A stretch of DNA of 64,000 bases from Marinobacter salinexigens (GCF_008370345.1 NZ_VTUU01000003.1:1-64000), one strand, 5' to 3'. Shown: positions 24,923-36,140, numbered from the stretch's first letter. Notes: generated by a model from the letters alone, not told the origin. Made by a program: numbers and translations.

Positions 24923-25702
24923 CTACCGGTGTTTCCACTCAGGTTCACGCTTTTCAACAAACGCACTCATTCCTTCGCCACGATCCTCGCTGGCGAAACT
25001 TGCCCACAGCAACCGGCGCTCATAGTCCACACCTGCCTTCAGGGTTGTCTCAAACGCCTGGTTTACAGCTTCCTTGTTCAGCATCGTCGCCATCAGGGAA
25101 TAACCAGCAATGTCCTTCGCGACCTGCAAAGCGGTTTCCAGAAGCCGATCCGCCGGCACCACGCGGCTAACCAGCCCGCTGTGCTCTGCTTCCCGGGCGT
25201 CCATCGTCCGTCCCGTCAGGCAGAGGTCCATGGTCTTGGCCTTACCGATGGCCCGGGCCAGTCGTTGGGTACCTCCGGCCCCCGGAAGTGTGCCGATTTT
25301 CACTTCCGGCTGGCCGAAGCGGGCATTATCAGCAGCAATCAACAGATCGCACATCATCGCCAGTTCACACCCTCCACCCAGAGCGAGCCCTGCAACCGCA
25401 GCAATGACCGGCTTGCGGCACCGGGTAACAGCCTCCCAGTTGGCCGAAATAAAGCCTTCGCGATAGGCACGTGAAAAGTCCAGCGCCTGAAGCTCGGTGA
25501 TATCGGCACCTGCCGCAAAGGCGCGGTCGTTTCCGGTGATCACCACAGCCCTGATGGCATCGTCTACTTCCAGATCCTCCAGAACGGCCGAGAGCTCGTT
25601 CATCAATGCGTTGTTGAGGGCGTTGTGCACCTTCGGCCGGTTGAGCCGGATCAACGCCACCTCCCCATGCATCTCAAGCAATATATTGTTGTATTTCATC
25701 AA
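24923..25702 (-). CDS. badK: Enoyl-CoA hydratase, probable cyclohex-1-ene-1-carboxyl-CoA hydratase
   Basis: This 259-residue crotonase-fold enzyme has an oxyanion hole from FAAGADITEL (about residue 62) and AGLALGGGCELAMM (about 105-118). The catalytic glutamates of hydratases are both present: GGCE, and E in FGQPEVKIGTLPGAGGTQ. Divergent placement next to aliA, badH, badI and aliB points to the hydration of cyclohex-1-ene-carboxyl-CoA to 2-hydroxycyclohexanecarboxyl-CoA. By sequence alone it could be a general short-chain enoyl-CoA hydratase. It shares the badR-type palindrome region with aliA. Confidence 0.85.
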   Translation of the reverse strand: MMKYNNILLEMHGEVALIRLNRPKVHNALNNALMNELSAVLEDLEVDDAIRAVVITGNDRAFAAGADITELQALDFSRAYREGFISANWEAVTRCRKPVIAAVAGLALGGGCELAMMCDLLIAADNARFGQPEVKIGTLPGAGGTQRLARAIGKAKTMDLCLTGRTMDAREAEHSGLVSRVVPADRLLETALQVAKDIAGYSLMATMLNKEAVNQAFETTLKAGVDYERRLLWASFASEDRGEGMSAFVEKREPEWKHR

Positions 25703-25782
25703 AGATCTCCAAAGCCTGGCTGCAACCAGAATCTCAATAAAGCTCTTACCTGAATCATCAACCCCAGATTAAAGCCCAATAA

Positions 25783-25810
25783 TTTTTAAATCAACATGTT
25801 GACATATAAT
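25783..25810 (+). promoter_or_regulatory. aliA promoter with a palindromic operator (candidate BadR site)
   Basis: A perfect TATAAT (25805-25810) lies 16 bp after a weak TTTTTA. The spacer holds the perfect palindrome TCAACATGTTGA (25791-25802). On the minus strand the same palindrome overlaps TTGATT, a possible -35 for badK with TTTAAT downstream. A MarR repressor bound here would shut both directions. The rest of the 25703-25870 gap holds ribosome sites only. Confidence 0.65.
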
Positions 25811-25870
25811 TCTGGTGAGGCGTATTTTGAAATGGACCACAACAACAATCAGAGATAACAGGAGCATCAG

Positions 25871-27535
25871 ATGGACACGGGCATCTCCCTCAATCCTGAA
25901 CGCCGCGCCGCGATGATCGAAAGTGGCGCCTGGAATGACAAGCTCATTACCGATTATCTGGCACAGGCGATTGCCAACACTCCCGACCGGGTAGCCATTG
26001 TCGGCTATCAGGTCACTTCGGATACCCGAACGAGCCTGACCTACCGGGAGCTGGATCAGAAGGTCACCCGCATGGCAGCCGGCCTTGCCGGCATGGGCAT
26101 TGAGAAAGGAGACGTCATCGCCTGCCAGCTTCCCAACTGGTGGCAAACCACCGCCTTGCATCTGGCCTGTATGCGTATTGGTGCCATCCTGAATCCGCTG
26201 ATGCCGATTTTCCGCGAACGTGAGTTGCGCTTCATGCTCCGACACGGTGAGGCAAAGCTGCTGGTGATTCCGAAAGTGTTCAGAGACTTCGATTACGAAG
26301 CGATGGTGGATGGTATCCGCCCTGAACTGGACAAGCTGGAGACCGTTCTGGTCATCGGTGGCGAAGGAGAACGCAGCTTCGAGAATCGCCTTCTCGATAC
26401 CGCCTGGGAAAAGCAGACAGACACCGATGCCCTGTTCCAGGAACGTAAACTCGGCGCTGACGATGTCATCCAGATTCTCTACACCTCTGGCACCACCGGA
26501 GAGCCAAAGGGCGTAACCCACACTTCAAACACCCTGTTCTCCAACGTGCGCCCCTACGCCGACCGACTGCATCTGACGTCAGATGACAAGGTGCTGATGG
26601 CCTCACCTCTGGCTCACCAGACTGGTTTCCTCTACGGAATCATGATGCCCATTTACCTGGGCACCACCGCCATCCTGCAGGACATCTGGGACGCAGAATT
26701 CGTCTGCCGGGTAATCGCCTCTGAAAGACCTGCCTTCACCATGGCCGCAACGCCCTTCCTTGCCGACCTGGTCAAAACAGCACCCAATCACGAAGGCGAG
26801 CTGGATTCCCTGCGTATCTTCGTGTCTGCAGGGGCCCCTATTCCCAGCGCCATCGTCGAGCAGGCCAGCCAGGTGCTCGAGGCAAAGATCGTATCCGCCT
26901 GGGGTATGACCGAGAACGGGGCTGTCACCATGACCTGTCCGGAAGACCCGGCAGAGCGTGCAAGCCAGTCTGACGGCAAAGCTCTCCCGTGGATGGACGT
27001 CAAAATCACCGATTTTCAGGGCAACGACCTGCCCGCTGGCGAGGAAGGCAATTTACTGGTGCGTGGCGCCAGCCTGTTCGTGGGCTACCTCAAGCGCCCG
27101 GACCTCTATGGCGTGGACGATGACGGCTGGTTCAGCACCGGCGACCTCGCCCGCATGGACGGCAACAGCTATATCCGTATCACGGGTCGCACCAAAGACG
27201 TGGTGATCCGCGGTGGCGAGAACATCCCGGTCGTTGAGGTCGAAAACCTGCTCTACAAGTACCCCGGCCTTGCCGATGTCGCTCTTGTCGGGTGCCCGGA
27301 TGATCGTCTGGGGGAGCGCCTCTGTGCCTATGTCACCCTCGACGACAACGCCACGGGCGTCACTCTCGACGAGGTGAAGACCTATCTCACCGAACAGCAG
27401 CTTGCGAAGAGCTATCTGCCGGAATACCTCGAGGTCATTGAAGCCATGCCCCGCACAGCCTCCGGCAAGATCCAGAAATTCAAATTGCGGGAACAGGCCA
27501 AAGCCGTGCGGCTTGATCCCGCCAAGCGCAGCTAA
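25871..27535 (+). CDS. aliA: Cyclohexanecarboxylate-CoA ligase (AMP-forming)
   Basis: This 554-residue ANL-superfamily enzyme has the phosphate loop ILYTSGTTGEPKG (near residue 202), SAWGMTENGAVTMTCPED for substrate/AMP contacts, WFSTGDLARMD, and the C-terminal lysine in TASGKIQKFKLRE. It activates the free acid with ATP and CoA in the cytosol. The start MDTGISLNPERRAAMIESGA resembles AliA of Rhodopseudomonas palustris, and the four following genes complete that pathway. It begins 60 bp after a promoter with a palindromic operator. Confidence 0.9.
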   Translation: MDTGISLNPERRAAMIESGAWNDKLITDYLAQAIANTPDRVAIVGYQVTSDTRTSLTYRELDQKVTRMAAGLAGMGIEKGDVIACQLPNWWQTTALHLACMRIGAILNPLMPIFRERELRFMLRHGEAKLLVIPKVFRDFDYEAMVDGIRPELDKLETVLVIGGEGERSFENRLLDTAWEKQTDTDALFQERKLGADDVIQILYTSGTTGEPKGVTHTSNTLFSNVRPYADRLHLTSDDKVLMASPLAHQTGFLYGIMMPIYLGTTAILQDIWDAEFVCRVIASERPAFTMAATPFLADLVKTAPNHEGELDSLRIFVSAGAPIPSAIVEQASQVLEAKIVSAWGMTENGAVTMTCPEDPAERASQSDGKALPWMDVKITDFQGNDLPAGEEGNLLVRGASLFVGYLKRPDLYGVDDDGWFSTGDLARMDGNSYIRITGRTKDVVIRGGENIPVVEVENLLYKYPGLADVALVGCPDDRLGERLCAYVTLDDNATGVTLDEVKTYLTEQQLAKSYLPEYLEVIEAMPRTASGKIQKFKLREQAKAVRLDPAKRS

Positions 27536-27568
27536 TTCATCCGAATCGAAAAACAGGAGCGAACCATC

Positions 27569-28336
27569 ATGAGAGGCCTCAACGGAAAAACTGTGATCGT
27601 AACCGGCGGCGGCGGCGGAATCGGCCGCGCCGTATGCCAGCGCTTTGCCGAAGAGGGCAGTCTGGTTGCCGTGCTGGACCGTGACGAAACGGCAGCACAG
27701 ACCACTGCAGACCTGATTACTGAAGCCGGAGGCAAGGCCAGAGCCTACGCAGCCGACATCACCGACTATGCCGCTGTGATCGCGACCGTGAATGCCATAG
27801 AGAGTGACCTGAGCCTTCCGACCGTGCTGGTCAACAATGCGGGGTTTGATCGCTTCATGCCCTTCCTGAAAACCGACCCGACATTGTGGGAGCAACTGAT
27901 TGCCGTAAACCTCACCGGCGCCCTGAACATGCATCACGTGGTACTGCCGAAAATGATTGAAGCCGGCGGGGGCAAAGTCATCAACGTGGCTTCCGACGCC
28001 GCCAGGGTCGGCTCCTCGGGTGAAGCCGTCTACGCTGCCTGCAAGGCAGGCCTGGTGGGCTTCAGCAAGACTGTGGCACGGGAGCTGGCGACCAAAAACG
28101 TATGCCTTAATGTGGTTTGCCCCGGTCCGACTGATACCGCGCTGCTGAAAGGCGTAGCGGAAACCGCTCCTAACCCTGAAAAGCTCCTTGAGGCCTTCCG
28201 CAACGCCGTACCCATGAAACGACTGGCGCAGCCCGAAGACTATCCCGGTGTTATTGCCCTGCTCGCCAGTGACGACGCCAATTTCATTACCGGTCAGGTC
28301 ATCAGCGTGTCCGGCGGCCTGACCATGGCTGGCTAA
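27569..28336 (+). CDS. badH: 2-hydroxycyclohexanecarboxyl-CoA dehydrogenase
   Basis: This 255-residue short-chain dehydrogenase has the cofactor loop TGGGGGIG (12-19), NNAG (89-92), S142, and the catalytic Y155 and K159 (VYAACKAG). Position between aliA and badI and overall likeness to BadH support oxidation of the 2-hydroxy thioester to 2-ketocyclohexanecarboxyl-CoA with NAD+. A GGAGCG ribosome site precedes the ATG, 33 bp after aliA. Confidence 0.92.
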   Translation: MRGLNGKTVIVTGGGGGIGRAVCQRFAEEGSLVAVLDRDETAAQTTADLITEAGGKARAYAADITDYAAVIATVNAIESDLSLPTVLVNNAGFDRFMPFLKTDPTLWEQLIAVNLTGALNMHHVVLPKMIEAGGGKVINVASDAARVGSSGEAVYAACKAGLVGFSKTVARELATKNVCLNVVCPGPTDTALLKGVAETAPNPEKLLEAFRNAVPMKRLAQPEDYPGVIALLASDDANFITGQVISVSGGLTMAG

Positions 28337-28364
28337 CCCCGAATTCAGCAATCTGGAGAACATC

Positions 28365-29147
28365 ATGAACTACGAAGACATCCTCTACGACGAAACCAAC
28401 GGCGTCGCCACCATCACCATCAACCGCCCGGATCGCTACAACGCCTTCCGGGGGCAGACCTGCATGGAGCTCATTGATGCCTTCAATCGGGCAGGCTGGA
28501 ACAAGGACATCGGTGTCATTGTCTTCACCGGCGCCGGCGACAAAGCCTTCTGTACCGGAGGCGACCAGGGCGCCCACGAGGGCCAGTACGACGGCCGCGG
28601 CCTGATCGGCCTGCCGGTGGAAGAACTGCAGCGCCTGATCCGCGAGGTTCCCAAACCGGTCATCGCCCGGGTTAACGGCTTCGCCATTGGCGGCGGCCAC
28701 GTACTGCATGTGATCTGTGACTTGAGCATTGCCTCGGAAACCGCCGTCTTCGGCCAGGTCGGCCCGAAAGTCGGCTCGGTGGACCCGGGCTTCGGCACCG
28801 CATACCTGGCCCGTGTGGTGGGCGAGAAACGGGCCCGGGAAATCTGGTACCTGTGTCGGAAGTACTCCGCGCAACAGGCTATGGAGTGGGGGCTGGTAAA
28901 CGCCGTTGTGCCGCCGGAACAACTCGATGAAGAAGTCCAGAAGTGGTGCGAAGAGATCCTCGGCAAGAGCCCCACGGCACTGAGCATTGCCAAACGTTCC
29001 TTCAATGCGGACAGCGACAACATTGCCGGTATTGGCGCCCTCGGGATGCAGGCGCTGAGCCTGTACTACAACACCGAGGAATCCCGGGAAGGCGTGAATG
29101 CCTTCAAGGAAAAACGCCAACCCGAGTTCCGGAAGTACTACAAGTAA
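28365..29147 (+). CDS. badI: 2-ketocyclohexanecarboxyl-CoA hydrolase
   Basis: This 260-residue crotonase-family enzyme opens the ring by hydrolytic C-C cleavage and gives pimeloyl-CoA. FCTGGDQGAHEG, GFAIGGGHVLHV and KVGSVDPGFGTAYLARVVGE match BadI and the related MenB. In MenB-like enzymes an Asp in the VGSVDPG segment is catalytic and replaces the hydratase Glu; it is present. An Asp/Gly-rich TGGDQ takes the place of the hydratase pattern. The gene follows badH by 28 bp. Confidence 0.93.
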   Translation: MNYEDILYDETNGVATITINRPDRYNAFRGQTCMELIDAFNRAGWNKDIGVIVFTGAGDKAFCTGGDQGAHEGQYDGRGLIGLPVEELQRLIREVPKPVIARVNGFAIGGGHVLHVICDLSIASETAVFGQVGPKVGSVDPGFGTAYLARVVGEKRAREIWYLCRKYSAQQAMEWGLVNAVVPPEQLDEEVQKWCEEILGKSPTALSIAKRSFNADSDNIAGIGALGMQALSLYYNTEESREGVNAFKEKRQPEFRKYYK

Positions 29148-29171
29148 CGGCCCTCTGACCCGGAGAACACC

Positions 29172-30311
29172 ATGAATTTCGCATTCAACGAAGAACAAAA
29201 CGCGATCCGTGAGGCCGTTGCCCGTTTCAGTGCCGAGGTGCTGGCTCCGGGCTACCGGAAGCGGGATCAGGAAGGCGTGATCGAGCGGGAGGTGATCCGC
29301 CAGCTCGGCGAGATGGGACTGCTTGGTGGCGAACTGCCGGAAGCTTTCGGTGGTAGCGGCATGGACTGCGTTACCAGCGGCCTGATCATTGAGGAAATCG
29401 CCAAGGGTGATTTCAATGTGGGTTATATCCCTCTGCTGACCTCCCTTAACGGCCAGATCATCGCCAGCCATGCCGAACCGGACCTGGCAAAGGAATGGCT
29501 ACACGCCATGACATCAGGCGAAAAAGTCGCGTGTATCGCTCTGACCGAACCCCACGGTGGCTCTGACGCCGCCAACCTTCGCCTGAAAGCCGAGAAGAAG
29601 GGAGACGTCTATGTGCTCAATGGTGAGAAAACCTCCATCTCCATGGCCGACCAGGCTGACGTGGCCGTGGTCTTCGCCCGCACCGGCACCGTGGAACAGC
29701 GCGCCTCTGGCATCAGCGCCTTCCTGGTACCGATGAGCACCCCCGGCATCACTACCACCCGATTTGAGGACAACGGCCAGAGGGCCATCGGTCGTGGCTC
29801 GATCTTCTTCGATCATGTGGAAGTGCCGGCCAGCCATCGTATGGGAGAGGAAGGCAAAGGCTTCAAGCAGGTGATGCAGGGCTTCGACTACAGCCGGGCG
29901 CTGATCGGCCTGCAGTGCCTGGCGGTGGCCCAGCAATCCCTGGACGAAACCTGGCAATGGCTGACAGAACGCACCGCCTTTGGCCAGAACCTGGCGGCGT
30001 TCCAGGGCCTGACCCACCCACTGGCGGAATACCAGACCTACGTTCATGCCGCACGCATGCAGTGCTACCATGCGCTCTGGCTGAAGGACAACAACCTGCC
30101 CCACAATGCCGAAGCCGCCATGAACAAGTGGTGGGGGCCGAAACTGGCGTTTGATGTGGTCAAGCAGTGTCTGCTGGCCCACGGTCATACCGGCTACGGT
30201 GAGGATCTGCCCTTCGCCCAGCGGCTACGGGATGTAATGGGCCTGCAAATAGGTGACGGTACGGCCCAGATCATGAAAAATATCGTCGCACGCGAATACC
30301 TGCCGAACTGA
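29172..30311 (+). CDS. aliB: Cyclohexanecarboxyl-CoA dehydrogenase (acyl-CoA dehydrogenase family)
   Basis: This 379-residue FAD enzyme has the family segments ACIALTEPHGGSDAANLRLK (near residue 120), GISAFLVPM, and the C-terminal HGHTGYGEDLPFAQRLRDVM, with LQIGDGTAQIMKNIVARE. It removes two hydrogens from cyclohexanecarboxyl-CoA to form the 1-ene. It lies 24 bp after badI, in the same transcript, and its stop overlaps an ATG of the next frame. Confidence 0.9.
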   Translation: MNFAFNEEQNAIREAVARFSAEVLAPGYRKRDQEGVIEREVIRQLGEMGLLGGELPEAFGGSGMDCVTSGLIIEEIAKGDFNVGYIPLLTSLNGQIIASHAEPDLAKEWLHAMTSGEKVACIALTEPHGGSDAANLRLKAEKKGDVYVLNGEKTSISMADQADVAVVFARTGTVEQRASGISAFLVPMSTPGITTTRFEDNGQRAIGRGSIFFDHVEVPASHRMGEEGKGFKQVMQGFDYSRALIGLQCLAVAQQSLDETWQWLTERTAFGQNLAAFQGLTHPLAEYQTYVHAARMQCYHALWLKDNNLPHNAEAAMNKWWGPKLAFDVVKQCLLAHGHTGYGEDLPFAQRLRDVMGLQIGDGTAQIMKNIVAREYLPN

Positions 30312-30394
30312 TGCGTTCCATGCCATCCGCGATTCGGAACGCCGGCGTCCACCTGCCCGGGCCCACCAGCCCCGGCAGACCGACAGGAGTACAG

Positions 30395-30898
30395 ATGATC
30401 GTCAACGAATCCGGTGGCATACCCAACCGACTGTTTTTCCGGTTATTCCAGACCGGCAACATACTGCAGCGCCAGATCCAGAATGAGATGGGCATCAGCG
30501 CTGTGCAATGGGCGGTGCTGGGGGCGCTGTCCCGGGAAGGCTTTGAGGATGGCACCTCGTTCAACCAGCTCAAAGAATACCTGTATGTAAGTCGCCAGAA
30601 TCTGGACGGCGTGCTGAAGCGTATGGAGCGGGATGGCCACGTGATCCGCATCCAGGATCCCCAGGATCGCCGTGCGCGCCTTGTGGTATTGACGGAATCC
30701 GGCCGGGCGTTCTGGAACCGCCTGCAGGACACCATTGCCGAGTTCTACCGCCAGTCACTGGATGGCATGAGTTTCGATGACAGCGTCAGTTTTCTGCACC
30801 TGCTGAAAAAGCTTCAGAAGGATCTGGTGAACGTTTCTCTGAATTCTGATCTGAATTCTGTAGCACAGACCGAGGCCGCTTCGAAGCCAGAGGAATGA
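30395..30898 (+). CDS. badR: MarR-family regulator, probable BadR
   Basis: This 167-residue MarR protein has the winged helix LKEYLYVSRQNLDGVLKRME followed by RDGHVIRIQDPQDRRARLVV (about residues 57-98). ATG 30395 follows AGGAG; a longer frame starts at 30311, overlapping the aliB stop, but its first 28 codons look non-conserved. In R. palustris BadR, a MarR repressor, is relieved by 2-ketocyclohexanecarboxyl-CoA and controls this same set of genes. The palindrome at 25791-25802 is its likely site. Confidence 0.83.
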   Translation: MIVNESGGIPNRLFFRLFQTGNILQRQIQNEMGISAVQWAVLGALSREGFEDGTSFNQLKEYLYVSRQNLDGVLKRMERDGHVIRIQDPQDRRARLVVLTESGRAFWNRLQDTIAEFYRQSLDGMSFDDSVSFLHLLKKLQKDLVNVSLNSDLNSVAQTEAASKPEE

Positions 30899-30924
30899 CC
30901 TTCCCGGCAAGTTGCACCCACCTT

Positions 30925-31671
30925 TTACGGGAGGGCTTTGATAGCCTCCCGGATCGACTGAATCGCCGCGATGGACTCGTTATTATCCCCATGCACGCAG
31001 AGTGTGTTCGCCGCCAGAACGATCTCGCTGCCGTCAATTGCCGTCAGCGCTTCACCTTTAGCGATGCGAACCGCCTGATCGACAATCGTTCGGGCATCCT
31101 CATGGACCGCACCCGGTACTGATCTGGATACCAGGCGGCCATTGGCGTCATAGGCGCGGTCTGCAAAGGCTTCGAACCAGAGGGTTACGCCGTAACGGCT
31201 GGCAATGTTTTCCTCTCTGCTGGTATCGCAGGTAGCCATAGTCATCAGCGGCAGGCTGGCATCAAAATCCCGAACGGCCTTTACCACCGCCTCAAACAGG
31301 TTCAGATCCCGGATCATGTCGTTATAGAGCGCGCCGTGGGGCTTGATGTAATGCACCCGGGTGCCCTCAGCCTGACAGATACCCGCCAGCGCCCCCACCT
31401 GATAGAGCACCAGATCCTCCACCTCATCCGGGGAACAGGCAATAGAACGCCGACCGAAACCGACCAGATCCGGGTAGGAGGGATGGGCACCGACCTTCAC
31501 ACCATACTGCTTGGCCAGCCGTACGGTCTTGCGGATGACATGGGGGTCCGAAGCATGGAAACCGCAGGCCACGTTGGCCAGATCAACATGGGGCATCACG
31601 TGTTCGTCCAACCCCATGACCCAGGGGCCGAAGCTCTCGCCCATATCTGCGTTGATCAACAGTTTACTCAC
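30925..31671 (-). CDS. pxpA: 5-oxoprolinase subunit A (LamB/YcsF family)
   Basis: This 248-residue protein has the family landmarks [49 protein letters not shown] and [10 protein letters not shown]. PxpA acts with PxpB and PxpC to open 5-oxoproline to glutamate using ATP. The B and C subunits are not next to it, so they are elsewhere or it has another partner. The start is GTG 31671 after GGGAGT. It converges on badR. Confidence 0.9.
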   Translation of the reverse strand: MSKLLINADMGESFGPWVMGLDEHVMPHVDLANVACGFHASDPHVIRKTVRLAKQYGVKVGAHPSYPDLVGFGRRSIACSPDEVEDLVLYQVGALAGICQAEGTRVHYIKPHGALYNDMIRDLNLFEAVVKAVRDFDASLPLMTMATCDTSREENIASRYGVTLWFEAFADRAYDANGRLVSRSVPGAVHEDARTIVDQAVRIAKGEALTAIDGSEIVLAANTLCVHGDNNESIAAIQSIREAIKALP

Positions 31672-31743
31672 ACCCGACTCCCAGCGTCTTGCCCAGTGAC
31701 TTTGGTTCAGGATACCAGACCTGCAGGATCACACGATTAACTT

Positions 31744-31762
31744 AAATGATAGTGGTTTGCAT
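31744..31762 (+). promoter_or_regulatory. Weak Fur-box-like sequence upstream of the first TonB receptor
   Basis: AAATGATAGTGGTTTGCAT shares the AATGATA half of the Fur consensus but the other half is poor. It lies about 90 bp before the receptor start. Iron control of this gene is likely from its family, but this site is only a weak match. Confidence 0.3.
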
Positions 31763-31852
31763 TAAGTTTTAATAAGGAATAGTATTCCGGGACATTTCAG
31801 GGTGCCGTCACCCGCCCATCCACACCAACCCACACGACCCGGGATTTTCCAC

Positions 31853-33919
31853 ATGTCTGCCGTTTCCTTGCCTACCCCGCTTGTTCAGGCCATCCGCCTG
31901 GCACTTGGCGCTGGTATCGCCGCACTCTCCATGCCGCTGCTGGCCGATGACAGCGAGCCCACCAGCCTGAATGCCCTGGTGGTTTCTGCAACCGCACTGA
32001 AGGTAGAAGCGCCTCTGGCCGAAACACCGCGGCCGGCCTCTGTCGTTAACGAGGAAGAGCTCAAGGAACGCAATGTACAGTCTCTGGACGAGACCTTCCG
32101 GTACCGCGCCGGTGTCCTTTCCGGGCACTACGGCTCCGACAACGACACCGACTGGTTCAAGGTACGGGGCTTTGATCAGTCCACCTATCAGGATGGTCTG
32201 CGGATCTATCGTGAAGGTTTCTATCAGTGGCTGCCGGAAGTGTACGGTCTGGAACAGGTGGAACTGCTTAAAGGACCGGCTTCTATCCTTTACGGCGAGG
32301 CGCCCCCGGGCGGTGTGATCAACGCCATCAGCAAGCGCCCCACCGATGCCCCGCAGGGTGAGATTCAGGTACAAATGGGAACCAACGCCCAGAAGCAGGT
32401 GGCTCTTGATACCTCCGGGCCACTGGGAACAGCCGATAACCTGAGCTACCGTCTGGTTGGCCTGTACAGTGAGGCTGAAGGCGACATCGATTTTACCGAG
32501 AACGAACGCTACTACATCGCGCCGAGCCTGACCTGGGACATCAGTGACGACACCTCACTGACACTCCTGACCAGCTTTCAGAAAGACGACGCCGTGCCCT
32601 ACAACGGCTTCAAACTGGCCTACGGTACGGTTCAGGACACACCATTCGGCAAGGTGGACCCGTCGACCAGTTACAGCGAGCCGGATTACGACACCAACGA
32701 ACGCGAACAGTCATCCATTGGCTACAGCTTCTCCCACCGCCTGAGCAACAACTGGGAATTCCAGCAGGACCTGCGTTACAGCAAGCTCGATCTGTTGCTC
32801 AGAAGCAGCTACATCCTGTTTCAGAGTGGTGACAGGCAAGGTATTCGCGGCCTGACTTACCGTGACGGCACACTGGATAGCTGGACTGTGGATAACCGCC
32901 TTATCGGCACCTGGTACACCGATCGTACCGAAAACACTCTGTTGATCGGCGTGGACTATCAGGATCTGGAAAACGATGGTCTGGAGGGTAACAACTACGC
33001 CTACGGCGATCCGATCGACCTGTTCGAGCCAACTTACGGCAACTACACACCACTGACTGCCGCGGATCTCACCCGCCGCCTGATCACCAAGGAACAGACC
33101 GGCTTGTATCTGCAGGACCAGCTACGCCTGGATGATCACTGGGTGTTCCTGGCGGGCGTACGTTACGACCAGGCCGAATCCGAGAACACAGATCAGGGCA
33201 CCGGCACCGTTCAGCGCGCCGATGACGATGAAGTCTCCTTCTCCGGCGGCATCATGTACCTGGCAGACAACGGGCTTTCCCCTTACGTGTCCTGGACGGA
33301 TTCGTTCCAGCCGATCGCCGGTACAGACAGCACTGGCAACCTGTACGAACCACGGATCGGGGAACAGCTGGAATTCGGGGTGAAGTATGCGCCGGATGAT
33401 CTGGATGGCTATGTGTCTGCCGCGATTTACAACATCAAGGAAGAGAACTCACTGGTAACCTCACCCGGTGGCTTCCAGGTTCAGGAAGGTGTTCGCGAGA
33501 CCCAGGGCTTTGAACTGGAGACTGTTTCCTACCTGACAGACCAGCTCCAGCTGACCGCCGCCTATACCTACAACGATGCCACCTCCGACAACGAGTCAGA
33601 TGACGCTCCGGAGAGCCCCGTTGCCCTGATTCCCAACCACATGGCGTCAGCCTGGCTGGATTATGCCTTCCAGGACACGGTTCCGGGACTGAAAGTCGGT
33701 GGCGGCCTGCGCTACGTGGGTGGCAGCAAGGACGGCACGATCAACGTGCCCTCCTACACGCTGGTGGACCTGATGGCACAGTACGAATTCATGAACAACT
33801 GGCTGGCACAGATCAACGTCACCAATCTGGCTGATCGTGAATACGTGGCAAGCTGTGATTACTGGTGCTACTACGGTGAAGCCCGCAGTGTGGTGGGAAC
33901 CGTCAGCTACCGCTGGTAA
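31853..33919 (+). CDS. TonB-dependent siderophore-type receptor
   Basis: From ATG 31853 this is an outer-membrane receptor of about 688 residues. It has a signal peptide (AIRLALGAGIAALSMPLLAD), a TonB box near LNALVVSATAL, a plug domain with VEQVELLKGPASILYGEAPP, and a 22-strand barrel ending GTVSYRW, with aromatic C-terminus. The plug has the PPGGVINAISKRP form of siderophore receptors of the FhuA/FoxA/FpvA group. The frame upstream to 31802 seems untranslated. No siderophore genes lie beside it, so it probably takes up foreign siderophores. It is followed by a strong terminator. Confidence 0.9.
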   Translation: MSAVSLPTPLVQAIRLALGAGIAALSMPLLADDSEPTSLNALVVSATALKVEAPLAETPRPASVVNEEELKERNVQSLDETFRYRAGVLSGHYGSDNDTDWFKVRGFDQSTYQDGLRIYREGFYQWLPEVYGLEQVELLKGPASILYGEAPPGGVINAISKRPTDAPQGEIQVQMGTNAQKQVALDTSGPLGTADNLSYRLVGLYSEAEGDIDFTENERYYIAPSLTWDISDDTSLTLLTSFQKDDAVPYNGFKLAYGTVQDTPFGKVDPSTSYSEPDYDTNEREQSSIGYSFSHRLSNNWEFQQDLRYSKLDLLLRSSYILFQSGDRQGIRGLTYRDGTLDSWTVDNRLIGTWYTDRTENTLLIGVDYQDLENDGLEGNNYAYGDPIDLFEPTYGNYTPLTAADLTRRLITKEQTGLYLQDQLRLDDHWVFLAGVRYDQAESENTDQGTGTVQRADDDEVSFSGGIMYLADNGLSPYVSWTDSFQPIAGTDSTGNLYEPRIGEQLEFGVKYAPDDLDGYVSAAIYNIKEENSLVTSPGGFQVQEGVRETQGFELETVSYLTDQLQLTAAYTYNDATSDNESDDAPESPVALIPNHMASAWLDYAFQDTVPGLKVGGGLRYVGGSKDGTINVPSYTLVDLMAQYEFMNNWLAQINVTNLADREYVASCDYWCYYGEARSVVGTVSYRW

Positions 33920-33922
33920 ACG

Positions 33923-33954
33923 AAAAAAGGGGCCTGATCAACAGGCCCCTTTTT
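33923..33954. terminator. Bidirectional terminator between the TonB receptor and fghA
   Basis: A-run, GGGGCCTG, loop ATCAA, CAGGCCCC and T-run form a strong symmetrical terminator. It serves the receptor from the left and fghA from the right. Confidence 0.92.
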
Positions 33955-33975
33955 CAACGATGCAGTCTTTACCGA

Positions 33976-34821
33976 TCAGGCTTCAACCGTCAGGTAGCCT
34001 GCATGGAAGCGCAGGTGTTCTTCGATAAAACTGGCAATGAAGTAGTAGCTGTGGTCGTAGCCCTCATGGCGACGCAGCTCCAGCGGGTATTCGCTGGCAG
34101 CTGCCGCTGCTTCAAGCGCTTCCGGCTTCAGCTGTTCTTCCAGGAAGTTGTCCGCCTCCCCCTGATCGACCAGAGCCGGAACCTGCTCCTGTGCATCACG
34201 CATCAGCAGGCTGGCGTCATAGGCTTCCCAGGTCGCTTTGTCATCGCCCAGATAGGCACTGAACGCCTTCTGACCCCAGGGACAGTTGACCGGGTTACTG
34301 ATCGGGCTGAACGCCGATACTGACCTGAACTGCGCCGGGTTCCGCAACGCCAGCACCAGAGCACCGTGCCCACCCATGGAGTGGCCCGCAACGGAGCGCT
34401 GGTCGCTGACCGGAAATACGGATTCCACCAGCGACGGCAGTTCCTTCAGCACGTAATCGTACATCCGGTAATGCCGGTTCCAGGGGCTCTCAGTGGCATT
34501 CACATAGAATCCTGCGCCCTGACCCAGATCGTAGCCATCGTCATTGGCGACATCCTCGCCGCGAGGGCTGGTGTCCGGGGCCACGATGGCAATACCGAGT
34601 TCTGCCGCTACCCGATGAGCGCCCGCCTTCTGCATGAAATTTTCATCGGTACAGGTCAGTCCCGACAACCAGTACAGCACCGGCACCTTCTGCCCGTTCG
34701 CCACCTGGGGCGGCAGGTAGATGGCGAAACGCATGGTGCAACCGAGGCTCTCGGATTGATGGCTGTATTGCTTGTGCCAGCCACCGAAGCTCTTGTTACT
34801 GCTGAGGTTTTCAATGGTCAT
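33976..34821 (-). CDS. fghA: S-formylglutathione hydrolase
   Basis: From ATG 34821 (ribosome site CGGAG) this is a 281-residue esterase-D-type alpha/beta hydrolase. The nucleophile elbow GHSMGGHGA, an acidic residue in QGEADNF and GYDHSYYF supply Ser, Asp and His. It hydrolyses S-formylglutathione to formate and glutathione, the second step of formaldehyde detoxification. It follows frmA with a gap of about 50 bp on the same strand. Confidence 0.95.
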   Translation of the reverse strand: MTIENLSSNKSFGGWHKQYSHQSESLGCTMRFAIYLPPQVANGQKVPVLYWLSGLTCTDENFMQKAGAHRVAAELGIAIVAPDTSPRGEDVANDDGYDLGQGAGFYVNATESPWNRHYRMYDYVLKELPSLVESVFPVSDQRSVAGHSMGGHGALVLALRNPAQFRSVSAFSPISNPVNCPWGQKAFSAYLGDDKATWEAYDASLLMRDAQEQVPALVDQGEADNFLEEQLKPEALEAAAAASEYPLELRRHEGYDHSYYFIASFIEEHLRFHAGYLTVEA

Positions 34822-34874
34822 TGAACACTCCGTCGATGGTGCCGCCCGCCGCCGTGGGCAGGCGGCTGACCGGA

Positions 34875-36101
<1,227 letters not shown>

Positions 36102-36140
36102 TCACTTTTACTCAGATGTAATAATCTCGGGCAATAAGCC

